This document shows, piece by piece, positions 11,241 through 21,396 of a stretch of DNA of 64,000 bases. Each line of letters begins with the position of its first letter. Positions within the stretch are counted from its first letter, which is position 1. The position numbers were made by a program, and so were the translations under genes. The notes under the pieces were generated by a model. It was given only the letters and a program-made list of their open reading frames with translations, was not told the origin of the DNA and made no database searches. This DNA comes from Nepenthes gracilis. Its lineage: Eukaryota > Streptophyta > Magnoliopsida > Caryophyllales > Nepenthaceae. The DNA is taken from NCBI GenBank assembly GCA_033239525.1, contig BSYO01000014.1:17344021-17408020 (forward strand), read 5' to 3'.

Positions 11241-11258
11241 TTGCAACTCTAAGGTCTC

Positions 11259-11354
11259 AGGTGAGGGAAACTCTCGAGGAGCAGCAGTTCCACAAATAAG
11301 CAACATATAGTTAGTAGGATCTAATTGAAAGAGTTCTCTCAAATGCTGAAGCAC
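11259..11354 (-). pseudogene. Phosphatidylinositol-4-phosphate 5-kinase-like fragment in E1
   Basis: The minus strand reads HLRELFQLDPTNYMLLICG and then APREFPSP. Plant PIP5K proteins have, at the start of the kinase core, a segment of the pattern HLRELFxVDPxxYMLxICG followed by ALRELSSPGKSG. Here the match stops just before the glycine-rich loop. Sequence on either side does not fit the kinase, so only about 32 residues were captured or survive. The short length keeps confidence moderate. Confidence 0.55.
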
Positions 11355-11454
11355 CGTAATACTGGGAAGATTCACAGTCTTCATACCTGTGTTGACTCCA
11401 TGTTCCTTGTCAGCCTGCCTTTCAGGAAGGTCCACCATGAAAGCTAGCCAACTG

Positions 11455-11711
11455 AAATCCAACTTTAGACTCATACCAATAGGAGCAACAATCATGTACA
11501 ATGCATCCAAGGTTTACCAACCAGATTTGTCCCTCAACGGGGGAATAGATTTCCTTTCAGGGAGCCAACGTATACTAAGGTGGACTCTAATTTTCCTATA
11601 TACTTTTTCCATTAAGTTGTAAGGATTGTCAGAAACAAAAATATGAGCTGTTACTCTGAAAAACGAAGATGTAGTTTGAGTAAAATCACTCTCTTTCAGC
11701 ATAACCATCAC
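11455..11711 (-). pseudogene. Raffinose/stachyose synthase-like (GH36) fragment in E1
   Basis: The minus strand reads FVSDNPYNLMEKVYRKIRVH, then RWLPERKSIPPLRDKSGW, a stop, and DALYMIVAPIGM. Plant galactinol-dependent galactosyltransferases (raffinose and stachyose synthases, GH36) contain the run VSDNPYxLMKEA...RVHL...LEEKxxPxLxDKFGWCTWDAFYLTVxPxG. The hallmark GWCTWDAF is damaged: the C-T-W part carries a stop. The fragment ends before the IDDGWQS motif. Upstream frames are disrupted. It is a captured non-functional piece in the element's sense orientation and has no intron. Confidence 0.72.
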
Positions 11712-12640
11712 ATTCGATGACCCAGTAACCGAATGGCGACCAACTCCAATATAAGATTATCCAAGGCTTGACATGCCACATGTAGGAGAACTGGATAATC
11801 GAACTTAGAGAAAGCACGCAGAAGAAAATCATGCGGATCCTGAAGTATTACTAGCTCAAGCATCTCTACTCCCACAACGGACATAAGAGCAAGATTGTCC
11901 GCATGTGACTCCTCACCAGCCATATCTACAACAGTAAACTCAGGACCCGAGTTGCTGAAGATATTGCCAAAAAAACAATGTATGAGAGATTTTATGAAGA
12001 TTATCACAGGATGACAACTGTGGAAGTAGTCATCGATTTCCATCGATTTATTCAAGCTGATATTGGTACAAAGAACAGCCTAAAATTCTAAAAATCTACC
12101 TGTGGACAGTTCAATTGTTAGAGGATAAATACTCACAGATTTGTTTAGTTGTTGGACTGAAGCAAGGGCGCGAGGGTTTCCCAACTCCTCCTCTGAAGCC
12201 TCTGGAGCAATAAGGACGACAGAGTTGGCTTCCACTTTTTCCTCCACCGCGTCTGCCATGCTAGAAGAGTTTGGTACCATCACCGGCTTCAACAATAAGA
12301 GTTCATGGCAGGTGGTCTCACCAAGGAGTGTTCTGGTTGCTTGGTCAATGGTCGGCAGTGAAAATTTGAACATCCATCACCATCGGTTCTATTAATTGGA
12401 GTTGGATCGGAAGTAATGATTCGGACATTGGTAAGACCTGTGGTAGTAAGGGACTGATTTGAGCAGTTTGGGGTAAATGTTTGGAGGTGAGAGCCGTGAA
12501 CAATGAGGGAGTTGGCAAAACAGGGAGAATTAGAGATGGCAAAATTTGTCGTTCGATTTGATTTAGGGGTTGAAGGGTTTCGGTGAGGGCTTTCTGGGCT
12601 AGTGCCATGGTGGAGGTAGAACTGGTAATGGCAGTGTGGG
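11712..12640 (-). other. E1 internal region, partly gag-linked, cargo unassigned
   Basis: The minus strand has two open stretches of about 100 codons (12080-12373 and 11708-12055), with acidic and leucine-rich sequence such as DPHDFLLRAFSKFDYPVLLH. Neither was recognised. The part nearest the minisatellite is rich in Ser, Thr, Pro and Leu and resembles in composition the proline-rich gag-linked part of E2. Confidence 0.4.
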
Positions 12641-12649
12641 GAAATTTTT

Positions 12650-13225
12650 TAGAAGTGGAAGCAGAAATGGCAATTTGAGGGTCACCATCCAGCTCAGTGA
12701 CCAGCTCACCCTCCAACTCAACAACCACTCTCCCATCCAGCTCAACAATCGACACTCCATCCAGCTCAGCAACCGGCGCTCCATCCAGCTCAGCAACCGG
12801 CCAGGCTGCGCAGAAACCATCCAGCTCAGCAATCGGCACCCCATCCAGCTCAGCAACTGTCTAGGAAGCACGACAACCATCTAGCTCAGCAACCGGCTCT
12901 CCCTCTAGCTCAGCAACCGGTCAGGCTACGCGGCAACCATCCAGCTCAGCAATCAAATTTCCATCCAGCTCAGCAACCGAATTTCCATTCAGCTCAGCAA
13001 CCGGCAAGTTTGCGTGACTACCATCTAGCTTAGCAATCGGCTCTCCCGTCAGCTCAGCAACCGGCCAATCTACACTGCAACCATCTAGCTCAGCAACCGG
13101 CCAGGTTATGCGGCAACCATCCAGCTCAGCAGCTGGATCTCCATCCAGCTTAGCAACAAGCAAGTCTACGTGACCACCATATAGCTCAGCCACCGGCTCT
13201 CCCTCCAGCTCAGCAACCGGCTAGT
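12650..13225 (-). repeat. Minisatellite encoding PVAELDG-type repeats in E1
   Basis: About twenty copies of a 21-base core (CCATCCAGCTCAGCAACCGG plus one) are spaced by variable 0-21 base linkers. On the minus strand the array codes for repeats of the form (P/S)(V/I)AELDG with spacers such as CRITWP. Units vary mainly at single bases, and linker lengths are mostly multiples of three, so long open frames survive (12345-12839 and 12921-13193). It lies directly after the gag amino-terminal part and is absent from E2. Confidence 0.85.
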
Positions 13226-13229
13226 TTGA

Positions 13230-13508
13230 TGCGTGTTGCGGTATAGTCATCTGCAACTCGTGGAACTCCTTCGACATTGAAGGTAAGCTAGGTCTTCATT
13301 CAATGTTGTGGAGCGAATGGCTGAGCTCAATGATGGACGACTGGATTTGCACTATAGTGGAAACCGCGGTAGACATGGTGGCGCCAAATCTATCAGTAGC
13401 CCGTTGGAGGTCCTTCATCGCGTTGGCAAGCTCGGCGATGGCAACTTCGAGTGCGTTGAGTGCTCGTTCTTCAATCTCCTCTACCTTTGTCTTAATGAGA
13501 GCACCAAT
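13230..13508 (-). pseudogene. Gag amino-terminal fragment of E1
   Basis: Right after the 5' LTR the minus strand reads ALIKTKVEEIEERALNALEV, a predicted coiled coil, then SHSLHNIE, a stop, and RPSLPSMSKEFHEL. E2 has the counterpart (ALDTLEASIARLSKQI ... LNNIEQNPSLPAMLKELKEW) at the same distance from its LTR, which shows common descent. An upstream ATG at 13529 lies inside the LTR and extends this frame. No capsid major-homology region or zinc knuckle follows. Confidence 0.7.
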
Positions 13509-13890
13509 TGATTCGTGCTCCATAGCCACACGCTAAAGATCGACGACGAAGTGTGAGGGCAAGAGAGTTTTGGCAAAGGAGAAGGGGAAGAATACAAAGA
13601 GAAGAGAATGCACGAGGAAAATTAGGGAAAGGGAAGAAGGGGAAGAAAACCGAGAGAGAGAGAGAGAGAGTAGAAATTAGGAAATATCTTTCTTCCTTCC
13701 TCAAGCATGAACAATGATGGGTAAATATACCTGTGGCCAATAACAACCCTCACTTCCATATGTAACTAATAATAGAAGAATGTAATCGATAACAATCAAG
13801 TAGAGAAATCCATAATAGAATTAACAAAATATAATTTTCTAATTTTAAGAAGTTGATAGTTGTCAGTATTGTGTTGACGAGTTCGTATCA
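13509..13890 (-). repeat. E1 5' LTR
   Basis: This is the right LTR of E1, with plus-strand termini TGATTCG and CGTATCA. It is homologous to 9812-10201 and followed by the target duplication GAATT. On the minus strand the LTR starts TGATACGAACTC, close to the E2 LTR start TGTTACGAACTC. Confidence 0.88.
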
Positions 13891-14189
13891 GAATTGTTGC
13901 AGATGAACCGATGTATGTGAAGACTTGCAGCTTGAAGTTTATGATTTAGGAATTGGGACGTAAAATCTGTTTCCAATTTGTAACAATAGAGCTAATATCC
14001 CTCTATTATTATTATGAATTCAATAAGTATAATAATAGAACGAGGAAGAAGAAGAAGAAAGATGAGGAATTTAGTAGAAAGGCAAAACAGAATATAGAGA
14101 ACAGAGAAATTTCTGATCCGATTCCTAGGAAGCAAACAGGGTTGAAGGGTTGGGAGATGGATCACTCTCGTGTGAGTTCAAACACTAAC

Positions 14190-14954
14190 GACAATGTGGC
14201 TTGATGACTAAGTGTGGAACCGGATTAGTGATACTTGGCTAGAGTGAAGTATGGGTCAGAGTGGTGACACTAGGCCGGAGTAAAGTATGGGCCGGTGTGA
14301 TAATATTTGACCGGAGTAAAGTATTAGCCAAAGTGGTGATATCAGCCGGAGTGGTGCTGCCAAGTCGGAGTGATGAGGCCAGTCCGATCCATATTGATGC
14401 AAAGGCAATTCGAGGGTGGACCAATGCAAGGCCAAGGCCGAGGACGGCATGATTAATGGTCCGAGGGTGGCCTGTCTGGAAAGTTGGTCATTTGCAAAGT
14501 TCAGTGAAGGCAATTGACTTTCCAAAGTTAATAGCTGACTTTATAGAATATGTCACCTACAAAGTTCAGAATAGGAAGACGACTTTGTAGAGTAGGTAGA
14601 AAACTTTATAAGACATGCAACCAACTTGTAGAGTAGGCGTCGCCCCGTGAGAAGGCCCATTTGTGTATATATGTACATTGTTGTGATTTGTGAAGCGTGA
14701 GAAACAGAATATACAAGGAGTCGTGCCTTACTCTTGTACTCGATTCTTTAAGAGTTTATGTAATCAAGAGTTATTGTAATTAAAATTTTATATAGTAAAA
14801 TTTATAGATTAAATGTCCCGTGATTTTCTCCCTCTTATTCAGAAAAGGGTTTTACGTAAATATTGTATCTTATTTTTCTCTCTCCCTGTTGTGTGATTAT
14901 TACCATCGTTTCTCACTTCAATTCTACTATCTTGCCGGCTTCCCTTGCCCAACA
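14190..14954 (+). mobile_element. Isolated copia-type LTR
   Basis: The segment opens with GGAGTG-rich repeats, continues with GACTTTGTAGAGTAGG phrases shared with the intron LTR at 3860-4700, and then has a TATAGTA...GTCCCGTGATTTTCTCC...TTATTCAGAAAAGGG block near 14790-14860, as in copia LTRs. It ends in CCCAACA at 14954. The start is uncertain, no matching 5-mers were found, and no coding domain follows, so it is a solo or truncated LTR. Confidence 0.55.
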
Positions 14955-15056
14955 TGAAATACGCTACAAGTTTAGACCTGCTTTATTCATCATTAACTAT
15001 TACATTGATATGCATTTTGGCTCAATCGATAATAATAATAGAATCTATAAATATTG

Positions 15057-15803
15057 TATTGGAGATCGGCCAGCAAATTAGTTGGATCGAGAGGAAATAA
15101 AAACGATGATGATGACACACAACAAATGATGAACAACAATCACATAGTAGAGAGAAAAACAAGACACATGATTTTACATGAAAATCCTTTTCTAAATAAG
15201 AGAAAAAAATCACGGGACGATTCGTACACAAATCTCCACTATGAGAAAAATCGTTATAAAAACCCCATGGAACAAAATATAAGAGTTCGACTCCTTATAT
15301 CGTTCAATGACCGGAGTAGCAATGATGACAATATATATAAAATGAATCTCCTTCTCATATTTCTCTCACTGACGATGCTTACTGGTCAAAATCTCGCAAA
15401 TTGCTTATCTGCTCTGGATTTTGTAGGTGACTTGGTACACTAACCAATTTTTCGCACTTTCACAATTTTTCGCGCTATTGGCAAATTATGGTCGACCTTC
15501 AATATCTTCAGTCTGGCTAGCCCCCATTAGTTTGGACAGCCCTCTTTAGTCCATCCAACCCTTTAGTCCGGCCAGTACTTTGTTTCGCCATTTGGTCATC
15601 CTTTGATCAAGCAGTCTGACTGGACGTCATTTGGCCAAGCACTCTGGCTGAATGCCCTTTGGCTACTCGCCACTCGCGCTTCGTGCGTGCAGACATAACA
15701 ATACTACACCTCGATATTGTATTTCATGTGAGTGTTCAGTCGAATCTTCGATCAACTTATCAACTGGATATGGGCCCACATGAGAGTGACACATATCCCA
15801 ACA
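15057..15803 (-). repeat. C1 3' LTR
   Basis: This is the left LTR, ending in CCCAACA at 15803. It is homologous to 19845-20598, including the AATCACGGGACGATTCGT block and the TATATCGTTCAATGACC block. It differs from its partner by numerous substitutions and small indels, so the element is old. Confidence 0.9.
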
Positions 15804-15811
15804 AATTTTTC

Positions 15812-18800
15812 TCATGACCATGTAGGGACGTTATCTGTCATTCCCGTAATATTGCGACAAACTTTAAACTTTTCCTTCGATAGTACCTTGGTCATCATAT
15901 CCGATCCATTTTTCTCAATCCTGACCTTGTAGAGTGCCAATAACTCTGAGTTAACAACATCTTGCACCCAATGATATCGAGTATCAATTTGTTTCAATCT
16001 GAAGTGAAATGAGAAATTTTTGTGGAGGAGGATTACACTTTTATTATCACAAAGTAGCACGTACCTCTCCTACTTGAAGCTAAGCTCCTGAACAAACTTA
16101 TTCAACCTTAGCATTTCCTTACTCACCTCTATTATAATAATAAATTCTGCCTTGCTGGTTGAGAAAGTAACGCACTTCTACAGTTTTAATTGCCAAGAGA
16201 TTGCTCCTCCTGCAAAGTTGACCATATATCCTGAGGTAAACTTCCGGGAGTCAACATCATCTACCATATCGACAACAGTGTATTTGACCAGGTGTGGCTT
16301 ATCATCTCCAAAACACAAGCACAGTTTGGAGGTTTCTCTGAATTATCTCAGTATCCACTTCATCACCAACTAATGCTCCCTTCCGGGGTTCAACAGAAAA
16401 CGGATGACCGTGTCGACGGTATGAGTTATGTCCGATCTCATGCATATCATAGCATATATCAAGCTACCTACAACTGAAGAGTAGAGTACACCTCTCATAT
16501 TTGCCTTTCCAGCATCCAAGGAAAGATATTGTCGATTGCTCAATCTAAAGTGATTAGCTAGTGGGGTCCTCACCTGCTTAGATTTCTCCATATAAAAACG
16601 TCGAGGTACCTTCTCAATGTAGCTCTCTTGGGACAGTCACATTTTTCTTGCCTTGCGGTTGTGAAATATTCTGATACCCTAAATCTACTTCGTTGACTCC
16701 AAATCTTTTATTGCAAAGGCTTTCCTAAGCTGCTACTTTAACTCTTTAACCCAGGACGCATCTTGACTAACAATCAGTATGTTGTCCACATAGAGTAAAA
16801 GAATAATGAAGTCGTGTATAAAAAACCTCCACACAAAGATGTAATGGTTTAAAATAGTCTTTTGGTATCCTTGACAGACCATAACAAACTCGAACTTCTT
16901 ATACCATTACCGCAGAGCTTGCTTCAACCCATATAAGTTTTTCCTCAAATGACACACCACCCGTTCCTTCCCCTCAATTAGAAATCCCTCCGATTACTCC
17001 ATGTAAATCTTCCCCTTAAGGTCACCATAGAGAAATATCGTTTGGACATCCAGCTGTTTTACTTTCAAGTCGAGGACCGTAGCCCATCCGAGCACCACTC
17101 TGATTAAAGACACCTTTACAATTGGGGTGAAGATCTCTTCAAAGTTGACGCCCTTTAACTGGTTAAAAGCTTTCACCACCAACCTTACCTTATACCTCAA
17201 TTATAGATTGTACTCATCAGTCTTCAATCAGAAAACCCACTTGTTCTTCAGTACTCGCTTTTCCTTCAACAACTTGGTCAACTTGATTATGTGATTATCA
17301 TTCAGTGAACTTATCTCATCCTATTTGCTTCCATCCACTCCATTCTATGTTCATCTTTCATAACTATAAAACTTTCAGGATCCTCTCCATCAGTAACACA
17401 CACTGATCAATCGATAGATCAACAAAGGGCCTTTGATCTCTCGTGGATCGTCGGAGTCGGATGGTCTCAGCTGGCTCGGCAATATCATAAGGAATGCTGT
17501 CATTCCCACTCTCATCGGGCATTGTACTCACTCGATCTCCATTCTCTTCGACAATACCTTGATTGTCAACCTCCTGAGGAGTCAGCACCGGTTCGATGGA
17601 CTCAAGATTAGTCTCACCGATGTGGCTACTATCACTATTGGAAGCAACCTTTGCTCATTTGCCAATATCTTCGATCGTTTCATCCTCAATGAACACCACA
17701 TCCCTTAACTGGATGAGCTTTTTGTCAACCGGATCGTAGAGCCGATATCTTAAGTAGTCTTCCCCATAGCCGAGAAAAATACATTCCCTCATCTTCGACT
17801 CGAGCTTACTCCTTTCATCTTCTAGGATGTGGACGAAAGCCTTGTACCTGAACAAACACAAGTGGTTGTAGGATACTTTCTTCCCACACCACACCTTATC
17901 TGAGATTTCTTTATTTAATGGGCCACTTGGGGATCGGTTGATAATATAGGCAACAACCTTCAAGGCTTCCCCCTAAAATGAACTGTGGAGTTTTACCTCC
18001 AAGAGTACATAGCAAACTCTCTATATCAATGTTCGGTTCATTTGCTCGGCTACTCCATTCAATTGCGATATTTTCAGTGGAGTCCTTTGATGCCGAATAC
18101 CATGTGAGCGATAGTACGTATCAAAAGGTCCAATGTATTTGCCACCGTTATCACTTCGAAAGTATTTCAACTTTTTCCCCGTTTGCCAAGGCATGAAAAT
18201 GTTCAAAAACGCTACGAGCTTGACATTTGACTTAAATAGATACATCCACAACTTTCTTGAACAATTGTTAATAAACGTGATGAAGTACAGTATTCCTTTG
18301 AGCAACTTCTTCTTGAACGAGCCACATACATTAATGTGAACTAACTCAAACAGTTTGGCCTTCTTGGTGGATAAGTCTCTATGAAACGAGATTCGCCATT
18401 ACTTACTTGCTAGGTAATGGAAGTAGTTCTTTAGCTTAGCTTCTTTTATATCTTGAAGAAGGTCCATTCTGGCCAGACTATTTAGTCCATTCTCGCTTCA
18501 TGTGGCTCAGCTGATGGTGCCACAAGTCTGAGAACTCTTGACTACTCATAACGTGCACCTTTCCAACTACGGCAGATGCTTGGAACATATACAAGTTGGA
18601 GACCTTCCTTCCATGGTCAATTATTAGAGACCCTCTAACTAGTTTTCATACCCTTTCACAGAAAGTATTGCAGAATCCTTTATTGTCCAGTCTACCTGCT
18701 GAAATCAAATTCATCCTGATGTCCTAGGCATGTCGTACATCCATTAGCAATAATTGAGTTCCATTATTGGTGATAAGGGATACGTCAGCTCTTCTAACGA

Positions 18801-19500
18801 CCCGAGACTTTCCTTCATTGTCCATCCTTAACACTCCATAATTACTCGGAGTGTAAGATATAAAAAGTCTCCTTCACGACGTGGCATGGATTGATGCACC
18901 AGTATCCACTACCCAACTGGACTCGTGCTTGGTCAGATTGACCACCTCGTCCCCCTCACATGCCAACCAGAGGTCACCATCGGTAACGACCGAGACTCTA
19001 TTCGTCTCGAGTCTTGTCGAGTTTGTTCTCCTTACCTTCTGCGTTCTCATACTTCAACTTGTAATAGTACTTTTTGATATGACTCCTTTTCTCATAATAG
19101 TGGCATTCGAGATTTTGATACATTAATTGAGATTTACTTCGACTCTTTTCTCCAAACATGGAATCGTGCCATATACTCCTTCCCCTTGATTCGGTGACCA
19201 GCAGTTCAAAGTGCGGAGAGGAGGACCCCTACAAATGACATCTCATCTCTTCATTCAGCACGACTCCTTTTGGCATTTCCAGAGTTACCATACCATTCAA
19301 AGCAGTATTGGCAATGGTAATCCGTATTACCTCCCAGAAGTTCGGCAAGGTTGTCAAGAGTCACAAGCCCAACATCTCGTCTTCAAACTTGATGCCAATA
19401 CCACTCAACTAGTCCACACATTTTGGAACTCGTTCAAGTGGTCGGCAATGGACGATCCCCCCATGTACCTCACCTGCATCAACTTCATCAAGTGAAATAA
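15812..19500 (-). pseudogene. Broken gag-pol of C1
   Basis: Minus-strand landmarks, in order: a degenerate zinc knuckle (ECHYYEKRSHIKKYYYK) near 19050-19110, with its second and last cysteines lost; a protease motif SWVVDTGASIHAT near 18895-18935; an integrase core with FRSDNGGKY and HGIRHQRTPLKISQLNGVAE at about 18020-18305; integrase C-terminal sequence at 17655-17963; reverse transcriptase with VKQLDVQTIFLYGDL near 17000-17080 and the catalytic box as YVDN near 16770-16790 in place of YVDD; and RNase H with LLCDNKSVILL near 16000-16060. Stops and frameshifts separate all of these. It cannot encode an active polyprotein. Confidence 0.88.
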
Positions 19501-19844
19501 CTTGTTATTGCCAGTTTTAGAAGTGTAGAGCGTTTCTAACTTCTCTCATAGTGTCTTCGTGTTCATCTCATTCCGAATGTGATTATACACACTATTGTCC
19601 ATGAATTGTCAAACATAGCTACAAACCTATTCATACTCAAAAGCCCATTCTTCATCAGATTTCATCTCTGGCTTATGTGCGGCGAATACCGAAAGATGCA
19701 TCATTTTGACGAACAACAAGTCCTTCATTTTTCTCAGCCAGATATCATAGTTTGTACTATTCAGACAAATCATCTTATTCTTGACCTCCATCGATTCCAG
19801 CAAAGCTCAATAGCCGGCGTTGACAACCTATGTCTTATACCACT

Positions 19845-20598
19845 TGTTGAGGATCAGCCAACAAGTCAACTTGGATCAAGAGGAAAAAACAAAGATGACA
19901 ACGACATACAGTAAATAAATAACAATCACACAATAGGGAGAAAAATGAGACACACATGATCTTTTGTAGAAATCCTCTTTTGAGTAAGAGGAAAAAGCCA
20001 TGGGACGATTCGTCCATAAATTTTTACTATGAGAAAAATGGTTATAAAAACCCTAAGAAATAGAATATAAGAGTTTGATTCCTTATATCGTTCAATGACC
20101 CGAGTAGTAGTTATGACAATATATATAATATGAATCTCCTTCTTACAATTCTCTAATTGACAATGCTCACTCGTCAAAATCCTACAAATTGGTCACTTGT
20201 TCTGGATTTTGCAGGTAATTTGGTATACCAACTAATTTTTCGCGCTTTTGGTAAATCATGGTGGGCCTTCAACATCTTCGGTCCGGCCCCCATCAATCTA
20301 GCCTGCCCTCTTCAGTCTGATCAAGCCTTCAGTCTGGCCGATACTTTGTTTTGCCATCTGGTCAACCTTCGATCAAGCAGTCCAATTGGACGCCCTTCAA
20401 CTAAGCAGTCTGGTTAGATGCCCTTTGACCAAGCAGTCAGACTGGATGCCCTTCGACCACTCGCCGCATGTGCTTCGCGTACGCGGAAGTAACAATACTC
20501 CGCCTCAATATTATTCCCTATGTGAATACTCGACCAAACCTCCAATTGGCCTTGTCGAGTGGATATGGGTCTACATAAGTGTGACCCATTTTCCAACA
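19845..20598 (-). repeat. C1 5' LTR
   Basis: This is the right LTR of C1, from TGTTGAGG at 19845 to TTCCAACA at 20598, followed directly by the TATTG target duplication. It is the partner of 15057-15803. Confidence 0.9.
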
Positions 20599-20672
20599 TA
20601 TTGTAACTAAATTCTAGTGCTGAACTATGTTAACAATTTGCTCGGGTAACTGTTGCAGCTTATCCATATAAC

Positions 20673-21356
20673 TGTTGGGGATCACTCCCGTGAAGAAGTT
20701 CTAACAAATTTGGAACTTGACTGTCCGCGGGAGGCTCGGACGGTCAACGCAGAGTCGACCGGGTTTTGTGAGCAGCTTGACGGTCAATCGGGAGTTGACC
20801 GGATTTTGATAACACTGGATGGTTTGTTATTAACCGCTCTTGTGGTTAAGTTAACTGTTTCGTTGGAGAATTCTCGAGGACAACTATTCGACGGTCAATG
20901 AAGTCTTGGCCGAAAAGAGTATAGGCGACATGGCTTGGCCGCCTGCTATGGAAATTGTTTCATTGCCAACTCATAGATTTTCTTGGAGATATGTGGCGGT
21001 TATCTTCAAGGCGGTTTTTCCAGGTAGAATATATTCTTATTGTTGGAAAGAATTTTTTTGATAATTTCACGTGAGTGTAAATCTAGGGTTTACATGGTGA
21101 TTGATTTGGCCGGAGAAAAGTTAGTGAGTTAGAGAGAAAGACGGTGAAGGAGTGTTCTTCGTTTTCTCTTATTCTCAATTGTTGACTCCAAAATCTCATA
21201 TAGTGAAACACGTTTCTGTGGACGGATTGTCCCGTGGTTTTTCCCTCGATTGAGAAGGGTTTTCCACGTAAAATCTTGTGTGCATCGTTTATTGGTTTCA
21301 ATTCTTCTTTGTTACTTCATTGAATCGGGAAAGTATTCCGCACCTCTTTCCCAACA
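20673..21356 (+). repeat. C2 5' LTR
   Basis: The LTR runs from TGTTGGGG to CCCAACA. Its last 240 bases are almost identical to the 3' LTR, with about one difference seen, while the first 350 differ by many short indels. It includes an ATAGTGAAACACG...GTCCCGTGG...GGTTTTCCACGTAAAA region typical of R-U5 in this group. Confidence 0.93.
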
Positions 21357-21358
21357 AG

Positions 21359-21370
21359 TGGTATCAGAGC
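21359..21370 (+). other. C2 primer-binding site
   Basis: TGGTATCAGAGC lies two bases after the 5' LTR and is complementary to the 3' end of initiator methionine tRNA, the usual primer of plant copia elements. It is intact here, unlike in C1. Confidence 0.93.
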
Positions 21371-21396
21371 CAGGTTCCGGGTTCCATTTTTTTTTA

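Larger units (their letters stand above)
9812..13890 (-). mobile_element. E1: non-autonomous gypsy-type element with host-gene cargo
   Basis: E1 is bounded by LTRs of 390 and 382 bases with TGAT...ATCA ends and by a perfect 5-bp target duplication, GAATT (9807-9811 and 13891-13895). Reading the minus strand: 5' LTR, a candidate primer-binding site TTGGTGCTCTCATT next to the LTR, a gag amino-terminus, an AELDG-coding minisatellite, several unrelated protein fragments, the last residues of a chromodomain-type pol (FSSFNLEDKIIL), then the 3' LTR. No protease, reverse transcriptase, RNase H or integrase motif is visible, so it must have been mobilised in trans. E2 at 47.9-53.3 kb is a relative with different cargo. 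Confidence 0.88.
15057..20598 (-). mobile_element. C1: degenerate Ty1/copia retrotransposon
   Basis: C1 is a 5.5 kb element with 747- and 754-base LTRs, minus orientation, and a perfect target duplication TATTG (15052-15056 and 20599-20603). The left terminus has decayed from TG to TA. Inside the right LTR is a damaged primer-binding site: minus-strand TGGTATAAGACA at 19831-19842, where TGGTATCAGAGC is the usual initiator-Met-tRNA site. Domain order on the minus strand is gag, protease, integrase, reverse transcriptase, RNase H, which defines copia. The internal frame is broken throughout. Confidence 0.92.
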
